NCBI RefSeq assembly: GCF_002561455.1
Contig: NZ_NTUP01000002.1
Coordinates: 48,830 to 112,829, forward strand
Reading direction: 5' to 3'
From: Bacillus sp. AFS015802
Lineage (GTDB): Bacteria; Bacillota; Bacilli; Bacillales; Bacillaceae_B
DNA length: 64,000 nucleotides
Under the pieces are notes generated by a model, which saw only the letters and a list, made by a program, of their open reading frames with translations, was not told the origin of the DNA and ran no database searches. Positions 33,011 to 41,489 of the stretch are shown piece by piece; position 1 is the stretch's first letter; each line of letters starts with the position of its first letter. The translations under genes were made by a program, and so were the position numbers.

Positions 33011-34189
33011 ATGCGCGAAGCAGTCATTGTCGCTGGTGCAAGAACACCAGTCGGAAAATCACGAAAAGGATCACTGGCCCAGGTAAGGCCGGATGATCTT
33101 GGAGCACTTGTAGTCAAAGAAACCCTCAAGCGTGCAGGGAATTATGAAGGAAATATCGATGATTTGATCATCGGATGTGCGATGCCGGAAGCAGAGCAAG
33201 GGTTGAATATGGCACGGAATATCGGAGGACTGGCAGGTCTTCCGGACTCCGTACCTGCAATCACGATCAACCGTTACTGTTCATCTGGATTACAATCCAT
33301 TGCCTATGCGGCAGAAAAAATCATGCTGGGTCATTCTGATACGGCCATTGCAGGTGGAGCAGAATCGATGAGTCTTGTACCAATGATGGGTCACGTGGTC
33401 CGTCCCAACTCGAAGCTTGCTGAAAACGCTCCTCAATATTACATGAGTATGGGTCATACAGCTGAACAGGTTGCAACGAAGTTCGGCGTATCCCGTGAAG
33501 ATCAGGATGCCTTTGCCGTACGAAGTCACCAAAAAGCAGCCAAGGCGATCGCTGAAGGGAAATTCGATGATGAAATCGTAGCTGTTGATGTACTTCATCG
33601 ATCGGTGAACGGTGAAAATAAACTCGTCGAGAAATCCTTCCAATTTACAAAGGATGAAGGTGTACGTGCTGAAACAAGCTCGGAAGTACTGGCTAAATTA
33701 CGACCGGCTTTCAATGTGAAGGGCTCTGTAACGGCAGGGAACTCTTCACAAACGAGTGACGGTGCCGCAGCCGTGATGGTGATGGATCGGGAAAAGGCAG
33801 GTTCACTGGGACTTCAGCCAATGGCGAAATTCAGAAGCTTTGCGGTAGCCGGTGTTCCACCTGAAATCATGGGAATCGGACCGGTTGAAGCGATTCCACG
33901 CGCATTGAAGATGGCTGGTCTTGAACTATCCGACATCGGACTGTTTGAACTGAACGAAGCATTCGCTTCCCAGTCCATCCAGGTCATCCGTCAGCTCGGA
34001 TTAGACGAAGAAAAAGTAAACGTGAATGGTGGGGCCATCGCTCTTGGTCATCCCCTTGGCTGTACCGGCGCGAAGCTGACCCTTTCACTTGTTCATGAAA
34101 TGAAACGCAGAAACCAGCAATTCGGGATCGTCACCATGTGTATCGGCGGCGGAATGGGAGCAGCCGGCGTATTTGAATTAATCGGTTAA
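33011..34189 (+). CDS. fadA: Acetyl-CoA C-acyltransferase (3-ketoacyl-CoA thiolase) FadA
   Basis: 392 residues. Thiolase residues are all present: nucleophile Cys90 in [10 protein letters not shown], His347 in [11 protein letters not shown] and Cys377 in TMCIGGGMG. The early [16 protein letters not shown] and ELNEAFASQ segments are also typical. It cleaves 3-ketoacyl-CoA to acetyl-CoA and a shortened acyl-CoA. It lies 30 bp after fadN with its own AGCGGGGG-type site, so same operon. Confidence 0.94.
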   Translation: MREAVIVAGARTPVGKSRKGSLAQVRPDDLGALVVKETLKRAGNYEGNIDDLIIGCAMPEAEQGLNMARNIGGLAGLPDSVPAITINRYCSSGLQSIAYAAEKIMLGHSDTAIAGGAESMSLVPMMGHVVRPNSKLAENAPQYYMSMGHTAEQVATKFGVSREDQDAFAVRSHQKAAKAIAEGKFDDEIVAVDVLHRSVNGENKLVEKSFQFTKDEGVRAETSSEVLAKLRPAFNVKGSVTAGNSSQTSDGAAAVMVMDREKAGSLGLQPMAKFRSFAVAGVPPEIMGIGPVEAIPRALKMAGLELSDIGLFELNEAFASQSIQVIRQLGLDEEKVNVNGGAIALGHPLGCTGAKLTLSLVHEMKRRNQQFGIVTMCIGGGMGAAGVFELIG

Positions 34190-34195
34190 TAGAGA

Positions 34196-34207
34196 AGGGA
34201 CGGACCT
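34196..34207. repeat. Single arm of the GGGACGGACCT repeat
   Basis: AGGGACGGACCT lies in the 72-bp fadA-fadE gap. The following CGAGGCCCTCCC can pair only partly with it, so it may be a decayed hairpin of the same family. Confidence 0.45.
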
Positions 34208-34261
34208 CTAAAGGCGAGGCCCTCCCGACTCCTTCAAATAACAATTTTAGGGGGATTCGAA

Positions 34262-36046
34262 ATGGCGAATCAAACAGAAAAGCTAATCAAAGGTGGAAGT
34301 TTTTTAATTGAAGATGTAAGCTTTGAGCAAGTTTTCACACCGGAGGATTATTCCGATGAACAAAAAATGATTGCAAAAACAACAGAAGACTATGTGCTGA
34401 ATGAAGTGGTTCCTGTCATTGATAATCTGGAAAATCATGAATTCGATCATTCTGTTCGTCTGTTAAAAGAAGCAGGGGATCTAGGTCTTCTTGGCGCAGA
34501 TGTACCTGAAGAGTACGGCGGACTGGGACTTGATAAAGTAAGCTCGGCTTTGATCGCTGAGAAAATGTCACGTGCCGGCGGATTTTCGATCTCCCACGGA
34601 GCTCATGTAGGGATTGGATCCCTTCCAATCGTTCTTTTCGGTAACGAAGAGCAAAAGCAAAAATATCTTCCAGCACTTTCAACAGGGGAGAAATTAGCAG
34701 CTTACGCATTGACTGAGCCGGGTTCAGGTTCTGATGCACTTGGTGCGAAAACGACGGCTAAATTAAACGCAGAAGGCACCCACTACATTCTGAACGGGGA
34801 AAAACAGTGGATCACCAACTCTGCATTTGCCGATGTGTTCGTTGTGTATGCAAAGATTGACGGGGAGCACTTCTCAGCATTCATCGTGGAAAAAGAATTC
34901 CCTGGCGTTTCAACAGGTCCTGAAGAAAAGAAAATGGGTATCAAGAGCTCTTCGACTCGTACATTGATCCTTGAAGATGCTGAGATCCCAGTGGAAAACC
35001 TTCTTGGTGATGCAGGTAAAGGTCATATCATCGCCTTCAATATCCTGAATATCGGACGTTACAAATTAGGTGTGGGCGCTGTCGGAGCAAGTAAGCGTGC
35101 GCTAGAAGTAACGGTTCAGTACACGAATCAACGCCAGCAGTTCAAAACACCGATCTCAAGCTTCAACTTGACGAAAGAAAAGTTAGCGACGATGGCGTCT
35201 AAATTATACGCAGCGGAATCTTCCGTATACCGTACAGTTGGTTTGTTCGAAGATCGCATGAGCAAGCTTACGGATGAAGAAGTGAAGAATGGGACAGAGG
35301 TGGCCAAATCCATTGCGGAATACGCGATCGAGTGTTCATTGAACAAATTCTTCGCAACGGAAGTACTGGATTATATCGTTGATGAAGGCGTTCAACTTCA
35401 CGGCGGATATGGCTTCATGCAGGAATATGAAATTGAAAGAATGTACCGTGATTCACGCATCAACCGTATCTTTGAAGGAACGAATGAAATCAACCGCCTT
35501 CTGGTTCCTGGAACATACCTTCGTAAAGCAATGAAGGGTGAATTACCGCTCCTTCAAAAAGCACAGGCCCTTCAAGAAGAACTCATGATGCTTATGCCTG
35601 AAGAAGTGGGTGATGAGCCACTGGCACAAGAAAAATACCTTGTGAAAAATGCGAAGAAAATCGGCTTGATGCTGGCTGGATTGGCAGCACAGAAATACGG
35701 TAAAGCCCTTGAAAAAGAGCAGGAAATCCTTGTGAACATTGCGGATATCGTATCACAGGCTTACGCAATGGAATCCGTTGTCCTTAGAACGGAAAAAGCG
35801 ATTGAAAAAGGTGGAGTGGAGAAAGGGAAACAAAAGCTTCTTTACACACAAATCTTCTGTCAAGAAGCTTTCAACGAAATCGAACAGCATGCAAAAGAAA
35901 CGCTTGTGGCAACTGAAACTGGTGACACACTGCGTATGATGCTGTCAGCACTTCGTAAGTTCACTCGCCACACACCGATCAACGTGATCGCAGTGAAGCG
36001 TGAAGCATCAGAAAAGCTGATCGACGCAGAAAAATATGCACTGTAA
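34262..36046 (+). CDS. fadE: Acyl-CoA dehydrogenase FadE
   Basis: 594 residues, about 200 longer than a standard acyl-CoA dehydrogenase because of a C-terminal helical extension, as in B. subtilis FadE. Seen: VPEEYGGLGLDKVSSALIAE, ALTEPGSGSDALGAKTTA (FAD and substrate contacts), QWITNSAFADVFVVYAK, the helical domain with QLHGGYGFMQEYEIERMYRD and RINRIFEGTNEINR. It makes the first alpha,beta double bond in acyl-CoA and passes electrons to ETF. Last gene of the fad operon; AGGGGG precedes the ATG and a long hairpin follows. Confidence 0.93.
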   Translation: MANQTEKLIKGGSFLIEDVSFEQVFTPEDYSDEQKMIAKTTEDYVLNEVVPVIDNLENHEFDHSVRLLKEAGDLGLLGADVPEEYGGLGLDKVSSALIAEKMSRAGGFSISHGAHVGIGSLPIVLFGNEEQKQKYLPALSTGEKLAAYALTEPGSGSDALGAKTTAKLNAEGTHYILNGEKQWITNSAFADVFVVYAKIDGEHFSAFIVEKEFPGVSTGPEEKKMGIKSSSTRTLILEDAEIPVENLLGDAGKGHIIAFNILNIGRYKLGVGAVGASKRALEVTVQYTNQRQQFKTPISSFNLTKEKLATMASKLYAAESSVYRTVGLFEDRMSKLTDEEVKNGTEVAKSIAEYAIECSLNKFFATEVLDYIVDEGVQLHGGYGFMQEYEIERMYRDSRINRIFEGTNEINRLLVPGTYLRKAMKGELPLLQKAQALQEELMMLMPEEVGDEPLAQEKYLVKNAKKIGLMLAGLAAQKYGKALEKEQEILVNIADIVSQAYAMESVVLRTEKAIEKGGVEKGKQKLLYTQIFCQEAFNEIEQHAKETLVATETGDTLRMMLSALRKFTRHTPINVIAVKREASEKLIDAEKYAL

Positions 36047-36053
36047 GTAAGCC

Positions 36054-36091
36054 AGGGACGGACCTCCGAATCGGAGGTCCGTCCCTCTTTT
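36054..36091 (+). terminator. Terminator of the fad operon, GGGACGGACC family
   Basis: Two perfect 16-nt arms (36054-36069 and 36071-36086) are separated by one base and followed by TCTTTTA. The arms contain AGGGACGGACCT. Confidence 0.8.
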
Positions 36092-36092
36092 A

Positions 36093-36121
36093 TTGACATT
36101 CCCACTCCAATAAATTATTAT
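36093..36121 (+). promoter_or_regulatory. Strong sigma-A promoter of the SDR-arsR operon
   Basis: Perfect TTGACA (36093-36098), 17 bp, TATTAT (36116-36121). The -10 is the left edge of the 48-bp palindrome. Confidence 0.8.
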
Positions 36122-36163
36122 ATGTTTAAACACTTAAACGTTTAAGTGTTTAAACATATAATA
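36116..36163. promoter_or_regulatory. 48-bp perfect palindrome, probable ArsR-family operator
   Basis: Positions 36116-36163 are perfectly self-complementary around 36139/36140. Within it are nested copies of GTTTAAAC and TTAAACGTTTAA, as if two or three operators overlap. It covers the -10 and the transcription start of the SDR gene, whose downstream partner encodes an ArsR-type repressor. It may also form a cruciform or hairpin. Confidence 0.75.
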
Positions 36164-36180
36164 TAAGGTGGTCATAATAG

Positions 36181-36960
36181 ATGAATAAAACGGTTTTAAT
36201 TACAGGGGCTTCAAGCGGGATCGGATTGAACTTCTGTCATAAATTTGCAGGTTCAGGCCATGACGTGATTCTGGCAGCAAGAAGCGAGGGGAAACTTCTG
36301 ACTGTTGCAGAAGAACTCAAGAACAAATACGGTGTGAAAACCCACGTGTACCCCACTGATCTTTCCAAAGCCGGAGCAGCAAAAGAATTATATGAGGGCA
36401 TCAAAGCTCACGGGCATCAGGTTGATATCCTCATCAATAATGCCGGCTTTGGATTATTTGGGGAGTTTGAAGAAACGGAGCTATCAAAAGAACTCGATAT
36501 GATTCAAGTGAACATCACTGCCCTGACAGAGTTAACCAAGTATGTCGGTAAAGAGATGGTAAGCAGGAAGCGTGGTCAGATTTTGAATGTCGCATCCACA
36601 GCTGCCTTTCAGCCGGGTCCGCTGATGGCGGTTTACTATGCAACGAAGGCCTATGTCCTGTCTTTCTCGGAAGCTCTTGCCAATGAGTGGGCCGCGCACG
36701 GGGTGAAGGTGACGGCTTTGTGCCCGGGCGCCACCCAAACAGGGTTCAGTGATGCTGCCGAACTTCAGTCCTCCAAGCTTTTCCAGTCAGGTGTGATGAG
36801 TGTGGAAGACGTAGTGGAAGAGGGATACAAGCAAATGATGACGAAGAACAAAACCGTAATCGTCCCGGGTATGAAAAACCGGATACTCACACAGTCGATC
36901 CGGTTTATGCCCCGTAAAATGGTCACTAATATTGTTCGCAAGGTACAAGAACGGGTATAA
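36181..36960 (+). CDS. Short-chain dehydrogenase/reductase
   Basis: 259 residues. The SDR signatures are complete: cofactor loop TGASSGIGLNF, ARSEGK (Arg suggests NADP(H)), NNAGFG, catalytic Ser in NVASTAAF, and Tyr-x-x-x-Lys in YYATKAYVLSF. The C-terminal part, with CPGATQTGF and VPGMKNRIL, resembles the YqjQ/DltE-like subgroup of SDRs. The substrate is unknown. AAGGTGG lies before the ATG. It is followed 31 bp later by an ArsR-family gene; both appear to be transcribed from the palindrome-covered promoter. Confidence 0.85.
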   Translation: MNKTVLITGASSGIGLNFCHKFAGSGHDVILAARSEGKLLTVAEELKNKYGVKTHVYPTDLSKAGAAKELYEGIKAHGHQVDILINNAGFGLFGEFEETELSKELDMIQVNITALTELTKYVGKEMVSRKRGQILNVASTAAFQPGPLMAVYYATKAYVLSFSEALANEWAAHGVKVTALCPGATQTGFSDAAELQSSKLFQSGVMSVEDVVEEGYKQMMTKNKTVIVPGMKNRILTQSIRFMPRKMVTNIVRKVQERV

Positions 36961-36991
36961 TGAAATGTGAATGAGCAGAAGGGAGAAGGCT

Positions 36992-37294
36992 ATGGGTCAA
37001 AAAGCAATCGATACATTCCGTGCTTGTATTCCATTATTCCAAGCGCTGAGTGATCCTTATCGTCAGGACATCATTTTACTTCTTGCCGAACAAGAACCTC
37101 TTACGGTCAATCAAATAACAGAAAATCTGACATTATCCCGTCCCGCTGTTTCTCATCACTTGAAAATCCTGAGAGATCAGCAGCTCGTATCATTGGAGCA
37201 AAAAGGGACGCAGCGTTTCTATTCTCTTGAGCTGGACAATGCTACCGTCCTACTCAAGGAATTGGTTGATACCGTTGAAAAACAATGTGAGTAA
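36992..37294 (+). CDS. ArsR-family transcriptional regulator
   Basis: 100 residues: LFQALSDPYRQDIILLLAEQE, then the winged helix-turn-helix (NQITENLTLSRPAVSHHLKILRDQ) and the GTQRFYSLE wing. The metal-site motif ELCVCDL of ArsR/SmtB is absent; only an N-terminal Cys (RACIPLF) and a C-terminal Cys are present, so a non-metal signal is likely. It probably represses its own operon through the 48-bp palindrome (inference from the layout, as in SdpR-type autorepressors). GGGAGAAGG precedes the ATG at 36992. The hairpin at 37354-37375 lacks a T run. Confidence 0.82.
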   Translation: MGQKAIDTFRACIPLFQALSDPYRQDIILLLAEQEPLTVNQITENLTLSRPAVSHHLKILRDQQLVSLEQKGTQRFYSLELDNATVLLKELVDTVEKQCE

Positions 37295-37398
37295 TGTTCC
37301 ATAAAAGAAGGATACTAATGAATATTGTCGAATGTAAGAAATAGATTCAAAGGACCGGGTGGGCGCCCGCCCGGTAACTAATGAAAGGTGGTGGAATG

Positions 37399-37755
37399 AT
37401 GTCATTGTCTTTTTATTCATATCCAAAGTGCGGCACATGCCGCAAAGCAAAGAAGTGGCTGGAAGATCAAGGTATAGCCCTGAATGAAATACATATCGTA
37501 GAGAATCCTCCTTCTAAAATGGAGCTGAAAAGCTTATACGAGAAGAGCGGATACCCGCTTAAGAAGTTCTTCAATACAAGTGGAAAAAAGTATCGTGAAC
37601 TGGGTCTTAAAGATAAAGTGAATTCAGCTTCCGATGATGAATTATTAGAAATCCTTTCCTCGGACGGGATGCTGATCAAACGACCGATCACAACGGATGG
37701 AAGTAAGGTGACAGTAGGATTCAAAGAGGAAACATTCGAAGAAACCTGGAAGTAA
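37399..37755 (+). CDS. yusI: ArsC/Spx-family protein YusI
   Basis: 118 residues, a thioredoxin-like fold with SLSFYSYPKCGTCRKAKKWL (Cys11 and Cys14), the Arg/Thr-containing IKRPITTDGSKVTVGF near the end, and the length of B. subtilis YusI. The family includes arsenate reductase-like proteins and the regulator Spx; a C-x-x-C rather than a single Cys is as in Spx and YusI. AAAGGTGG lies 7 bases before this ATG, closer to optimal than for the two upstream ATGs. It sits upstream of gcvH as in B. subtilis. Function is not established. Confidence 0.8.
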   Translation: MSLSFYSYPKCGTCRKAKKWLEDQGIALNEIHIVENPPSKMELKSLYEKSGYPLKKFFNTSGKKYRELGLKDKVNSASDDELLEILSSDGMLIKRPITTDGSKVTVGFKEETFEETWK

Positions 37756-37883
37756 AATCGGGTCCGCAATTTCCAGATCGTGGACAATGAAAAAGTTTCA
37801 TTATTCATGCTTAGTTTTCTTGCTTTTTCAATGAAAAGTGTGTCAATATTAGGTTGTATAACTAGCATTTGGAGGGATAGAGA

Positions 37884-38267
37884 ATGAGTACACCGAAAGA
37901 ACTTCGTTATTCAGAAGAACACGAGTGGGTCAAAGTTGAAGGGGAAAATGTACGCGTAGGGATCACATCATTTGCACAATCTGAACTGGGCGATATCGTA
38001 TTCGTCGAGTTACCAGAGGTCGGTGATGAAATCAAAGCGAACGAGCCATTCGGAAGTGTAGAATCGGTTAAAACCGTTTCCGAGCTTTATGCACCTGTAT
38101 CCGGTAAGGTGGTAGAAGTGAATGAAGAGCTGTCCGACAGCCCGGAATTCGTGAATGAATCACCTTATGAAAAGGCATGGATGGTCGTTGTGGAACCAAC
38201 AGATGCTGGAGAAGTAGACAAGCTGATGACAGCTGAGCAGTATGATGAAATGATTAATGAAGGATAA
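37884..38267 (+). CDS. gcvH: Glycine cleavage system H protein
   Basis: 127 residues, the full family length. The lipoylated lysine is Lys63 in [17 protein letters not shown]. The protein shuttles the aminomethyl group between the P, T and L proteins. In Bacillus GcvH is also the first acceptor of the octanoyl group in lipoyl assembly, which links it to lipA at 60.3 kb (family knowledge). GGAGGG precedes the ATG and a terminator follows at 38277. Confidence 0.96.
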   Translation: MSTPKELRYSEEHEWVKVEGENVRVGITSFAQSELGDIVFVELPEVGDEIKANEPFGSVESVKTVSELYAPVSGKVVEVNEELSDSPEFVNESPYEKAWMVVVEPTDAGEVDKLMTAEQYDEMINEG

Positions 38268-38276
38268 TATTTCTGC

Positions 38277-38312
38277 CAAAACACCTTGAGGGTTTCTCAG
38301 GGTGTTTTGTTT
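38277..38312 (+). terminator. Terminator of gcvH
   Basis: AAAACACCTTGAG pairs with CTCAGGGTGTTTT, followed by GTTTTTATTTTT. Confidence 0.85.
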
Positions 38313-38363
38313 TTATTTTTGGGCACCATAAGATTATTCGTACTAAAGAAAGGATGGATACGT

Positions 38364-38600
38364 ATGGTGTTGGAACCGAAAAAAATGGATGTCACAAGCA
38401 GAGTGACTGGCAAGTTGAAAAATGGTGAAGTTGAATTATACTTGGATAATCAGCCCATCGGCAAAATGAACCTGCCTCTAGACGGAGTGTCCCTGGAGCC
38501 AAACTTTGAAGCGAAAGAAAATAAAATATATCAAAGCTATACCTCCACTGAAGGACATGATGCAAGATACACGGATTGTGATGAAGGTGGATGGTGTTAA
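38364..38600 (+). CDS. yusG: YusG family small protein
   Basis: 78 residues: MVLEPKKMDVTSRVTGKLKN, a beta-rich centre (EVELYLDNQPIGKMNLP) and a conserved end with HDARYTDCDEGGWC. The end with two Cys and acidic residues could bind metal (inference). Length and position between gcvH and yusF match B. subtilis YusG. AAAGGATGG precedes the ATG at 38364; the longer frame from 38286 runs through the gcvH terminator and is not real. Confidence 0.75.
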   Translation: MVLEPKKMDVTSRVTGKLKNGEVELYLDNQPIGKMNLPLDGVSLEPNFEAKENKIYQSYTSTEGHDARYTDCDEGGWC

Positions 38601-38610
38601 AAATGTTCTG

Positions 38611-38642
38611 TGGTGCCAGATTCGTTTAAGGGTCTGGCACCA
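38611..38642. repeat. TGGTGCCAGA inverted repeat
   Basis: TGGTGCCAGA (38611-38620) pairs perfectly with TCTGGCACCA (38633-38642) over a 12-nt loop. It lacks a long T run. Similar GGTGCCAG hairpins are, as I recall, scattered through many Bacillus genomes. Confidence 0.55.
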
Positions 38643-38777
38643 TTTCTATAAGCAGTCAGGCAAACCACTTGCACTATTTTTTGTAAACATGAGAAAATAT
38701 GAGTAGAAAGTGGACATCATCTCTTGTTATCTGAATATACTATCCTAATCTTATTTCTGAAAGATAAGGTGATGATC

Positions 38778-39137
38778 ATGATGGAAGTCGACGAAAAGGT
38801 AATCATTGTTGAAGGAACAACGGACAAGCGAAAAGTAAAAGACATCATCAAAGAACCGATTGAAATTATTTGCACAAATGGAACAATCAGCATCACTAAG
38901 ATGGACGAACTCATCGATGAGCTATTTGAAAGGGATGTGTATATCCTCGTGGATGCTGATGATGCAGGGGAGAAATTGCGGAAACAGTTTAAGCGTGAGT
39001 TTCCAGAAGCCGAACATCTTTACATTGACCGGATGTATAAGGAAGTGGCCGCAGCGCCCGAATATCACCTGGCATCTGTTCTCATTGGCGCAAATATTGA
39101 TGTGCATAAAGAATTTTTGGGAAAAAGGATGATCTAG
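38778..39137 (+). CDS. yusF: TOPRIM-domain protein YusF
   Basis: 119 residues forming a stand-alone TOPRIM fold: VIIVEGTTDKRKVKDII (catalytic Glu), IICTNGTI, and VYILVDADDAGEKLRKQFK (Asp-x-Asp metal site). It resembles small primase-like or ribonuclease M5-like proteins. A role in nucleic acid cleavage or transfer is likely from the fold but undefined. AAGGTGAT lies 6-8 bases before this ATG; neighbouring in-frame ATGs at 38772 and 38781 are alternatives. It is followed almost directly by yusE. Confidence 0.8.
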   Translation: MMEVDEKVIIVEGTTDKRKVKDIIKEPIEIICTNGTISITKMDELIDELFERDVYILVDADDAGEKLRKQFKREFPEAEHLYIDRMYKEVAAAPEYHLASVLIGANIDVHKEFLGKRMI

Positions 39138-39142
39138 TTTTG

Positions 39143-39457
39143 ATGGAGGTAAGCAGTACCGAAGCATTAAACCAATCGATTGAAGACCATGTATTAGAAG
39201 CAGTCTACCTTTATACACCGATGTGTGGTACATGTCAGGTTGCAGGCAAAATGATGGACGTGGTGGAGCAGCTTCCCCAGTCGTTTCACTTTGTGAAGGC
39301 CAACTTGAATTACTTACCCCAATTTGCAGAAGGGCAATCCATTGAAAGTGTCCCCTGCCTCCTTTTATTCAAGGATGGAGTGGAAAAAGAAAGGATCTAC
39401 GCCTTTCAATCTGTACCATTCCTATATGAAACCATGACCAAGATACAGAACAGGTGA
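39143..39457 (+). CDS. yusE: Thioredoxin-like protein YusE
   Basis: 104 residues with a thioredoxin fold: VYLYTPMCGTCQVAGKMM (active site Cys28-G-T-Cys31), FHFVKANLNYLPQFAEG and the cis-Pro region VPCLLLFKDG. The CGTC site suggests thiol exchange or bacillithiol-linked chemistry in the cytosol. The gene starts 5 bases after the yusF stop; a TTG at 39140 has better spacing to GGATGAT, so the exact start is uncertain by one codon. Same order as in B. subtilis. Confidence 0.8.
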   Translation: MEVSSTEALNQSIEDHVLEAVYLYTPMCGTCQVAGKMMDVVEQLPQSFHFVKANLNYLPQFAEGQSIESVPCLLLFKDGVEKERIYAFQSVPFLYETMTKIQNR

Positions 39458-39458
39458 G

Positions 39459-39497
39459 GAAAAGAGACCTTTTTTAGAGAAGGTCTTTTACTTTTTT
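39459..39497 (+). terminator. Terminator of yusFE
   Basis: AGACCTT/AAGGTCT stem flanked by A and T runs. The rest of the gap to yusD (about 240 bases) shows only AT-rich sequence and no gene. Confidence 0.65.
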
Positions 39498-39740
39498 TAT
39501 ATGATTTTCCTCTTATTTTTATAGGAAATACAAATATAATGCGATTTTTCTTTCTACAACTGCAGACATATTTCTCGGGAAATGTTTCGAATTCCATCAG
39601 TTTTTGACCCATCTTCATCCAGATTCTTACTGTTCGACAAATTCGATGGATCCATTCAAAACATGTCGAGAATGTTTAAAAGGGAATAATACCTAGAAGT
39701 GGAATTGTAAGTATATAGAAGTTTCACTGGGAGGGTATTC

Positions 39741-40091
39741 ATGCGAATATATTTAGAGGAATTAGTAGATCAGTGTCATTCAAGGTATCACTTACGACTC
39801 TTGTTTCGGGACAGCCCATTTATTCTTCATTTTCACTGTGGAAACGATTTGTACGGTATATCGATTTCGAGCAAAGGATGCGCTGTATTAGAGGAATTGA
39901 GTGAAGACGCTCACTTCGTCATTGAAGGGGTGGAGGATAAAGTGGTTTCTCTGCTCACAGGAGAAGAACGTTTGTCACAGCTGATCGAGGCAGGTGCCCT
40001 TGAAATAAGTGGGGGGTACCGACCGCTTCTATTTGTGGAGTCGGTCCTTTGGCTTACAAGATCAAGGGGGAAAGAGCCGGTCGAAGTCTAA
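39741..40091 (+). CDS. yusD: YusD-like protein (SCP2-like fold)
   Basis: 116 residues. LYGISISSKGCAVLEELSEDAHFVIEG and VVSLLTGEERLSQLIEAGALEISGGYR resemble the lipid-binding SCP2 domain, in which a basin holds hydrophobic ligands. Location between yusE and metNPQ matches yusD. GGGAGGG precedes the ATG. No signal peptide, so cytosolic. Function unknown. Confidence 0.65.
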   Translation: MRIYLEELVDQCHSRYHLRLLFRDSPFILHFHCGNDLYGISISSKGCAVLEELSEDAHFVIEGVEDKVVSLLTGEERLSQLIEAGALEISGGYRPLLFVESVLWLTRSRGKEPVEV

Positions 40092-40113
40092 AACATCGAT
40101 GAGAAAAAAATAA

Positions 40114-40142
40114 TTGACACACTCTATATCCGATGATAGAAT
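40114..40142 (+). promoter_or_regulatory. Sigma-A promoter of the S-box metNPQ operon
   Basis: Perfect TTGACA (40114-40119), 17 bp, TAGAAT (40137-40142). Confidence 0.8.
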
Positions 40143-40206
40143 CTCTCTTGTAGCAAATTTTCTGAGTCTTCAACAATTCGAAAAAATTAAATAATCGATA
40201 CTTTAC

Positions 40207-40369
40207 TCTTATTTAGAGAGGTGGAGGGACGTGCCCTATGAAGCCCGGCAACCGTCAATGAAAATTGAAATGGTGCCAATTCACTCAAAGCATCTGCTTT
40301 GAAAGATGAGAGAAAGGATAGTCCTATATGATTATGCCTTTCTGCTTATCGCAGGAAGGCATTTTTTAT
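40207..40369 (+). promoter_or_regulatory. SAM-I (S-box) riboswitch with terminator
   Basis: The conserved S-box stretches are all present in order: CTTATTTAGAGAGGTGGAGG, GAAGCCCGGCAACC, ATGGTGCCAATTC and AAGATGAGAG. The terminator TGCCTTTCTGC/GCAGGAAGGCA with a T run is at 40334-40369. High S-adenosylmethionine should stop transcription before metN, coupling methionine import to demand. Confidence 0.96.
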
Positions 40370-40466
40370 TACTTGCCACAGAAAGCTGATGGACAGCTGC
40401 CAGGTAAGTGCAACGTTAAACCTGATTAAACAGGTCGTTTTACTCAGAAAGAAGGTGGGATACAAC

Positions 40467-41489
40467 ATGATTACCATTTCAGATGTAAAAAAAATCTTCC
40501 ATTCCAAATCAGGTCCTATCGCTGCGGTGGATGGGGTCAATATAGATATCGCCCAGGGGGAAATATTTGGGGTGATCGGCTATAGTGGAGCGGGAAAAAG
40601 CACGCTTATCCGCATGCTCAATGGACTTGAGGTTCCCACGGAAGGAATCGTCGATGTAAACGGACAGATCGTTTCCCAGGTAAAGGGTAAAAAGCTTCGG
40701 GAGGCAAGGCAGTCCATCGGGATGATTTTTCAACACTTTAATCTTCTCTGGTCCCGGACCGTCCTTCAAAATATTCAATTTCCCCTCGAGATTGCCGGAG
40801 TCCCAAAGAAAGAGAGAGACCAGAGGGCAAATGAATTATTGGAGCTTGTAGGATTGGAAGGAAGAGGAGATGCCTATCCGTCTCAACTGAGCGGCGGTCA
40901 GAAGCAGCGGGTGGGAATTGCCAGGTCCCTTGCCAATAACCCCGATGTCCTTCTGTGTGATGAAGCTACTTCAGCTCTGGATCCACAGACGACCGATTCC
41001 ATTCTTGATCTGTTGGTGGATATTAATAAACGGTTGGGGCTCACGATCGTACTGATCACCCATGAAATGCACGTGATTCAGAAGATCTGTCATCGTGTCG
41101 CTGTCATGGAACAGGGGAAAGTCGTGGAACTCGGAGACGTATTGGATGTGTTCCGGAATCCGAAAGAGCAAGTGACGAAGCGTTTTGTGGGGGAAGTGTC
41201 CCAAGTAAAGGAAACGGATGAAGCCATTGATCACCTGTTGACGCAATATCCTAATGGGAAAATGCTGAAATTTACGTTTGTCGGTGAATCCACTGAACAA
41301 CCGCTTATCACAAGCCTGATCAGGAAGTTCGATTTAGACGTCAACATCCTGCAGGGACAAATCTCCCAAACCCAAAAAGGGGCTTATGGAACGCTTTTTG
41401 TTCACCTTGATGGGGACGAACGGGTCATAAAAGACGCATTGGCATTTGCTGAAGCTGAGCGGGTCCGAGTGGAGGTGTTACGAGGATGA
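40467..41489 (+). CDS. metN: Methionine ABC transporter ATPase MetN
   Basis: 340 residues. Walker A GYSGAGKST, signature LSGGQKQRVGIA, Walker B VLLCDEATSALDP and switch His in LITHEMHV are intact. The C-terminal ACT-like NIL domain (about 255-340; PLITSLIRKFDLDVNILQGQ) binds methionine and inhibits uptake in the family. The ATG follows GAAGGTGG; the frame extends 26 codons upstream without a site. First gene of the S-box operon, its stop overlapping metP by 4 bp. Confidence 0.95.
   Translation: MITISDVKKIFHSKSGPIAAVDGVNIDIAQGEIFGVIGYSGAGKSTLIRMLNGLEVPTEGIVDVNGQIVSQVKGKKLREARQSIGMIFQHFNLLWSRTVLQNIQFPLEIAGVPKKERDQRANELLELVGLEGRGDAYPSQLSGGQKQRVGIARSLANNPDVLLCDEATSALDPQTTDSILDLLVDINKRLGLTIVLITHEMHVIQKICHRVAVMEQGKVVELGDVLDVFRNPKEQVTKRFVGEVSQVKETDEAIDHLLTQYPNGKMLKFTFVGESTEQPLITSLIRKFDLDVNILQGQISQTQKGAYGTLFVHLDGDERVIKDALAFAEAERVRVEVLRG

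Noticed and set aside
37354..37375. GC-rich hairpin ACCGGGTGGGC/GCCCGCCCGGT after the arsR gene as terminator
   Set aside because: The stem is strong but no T run follows, so intrinsic termination is doubtful.
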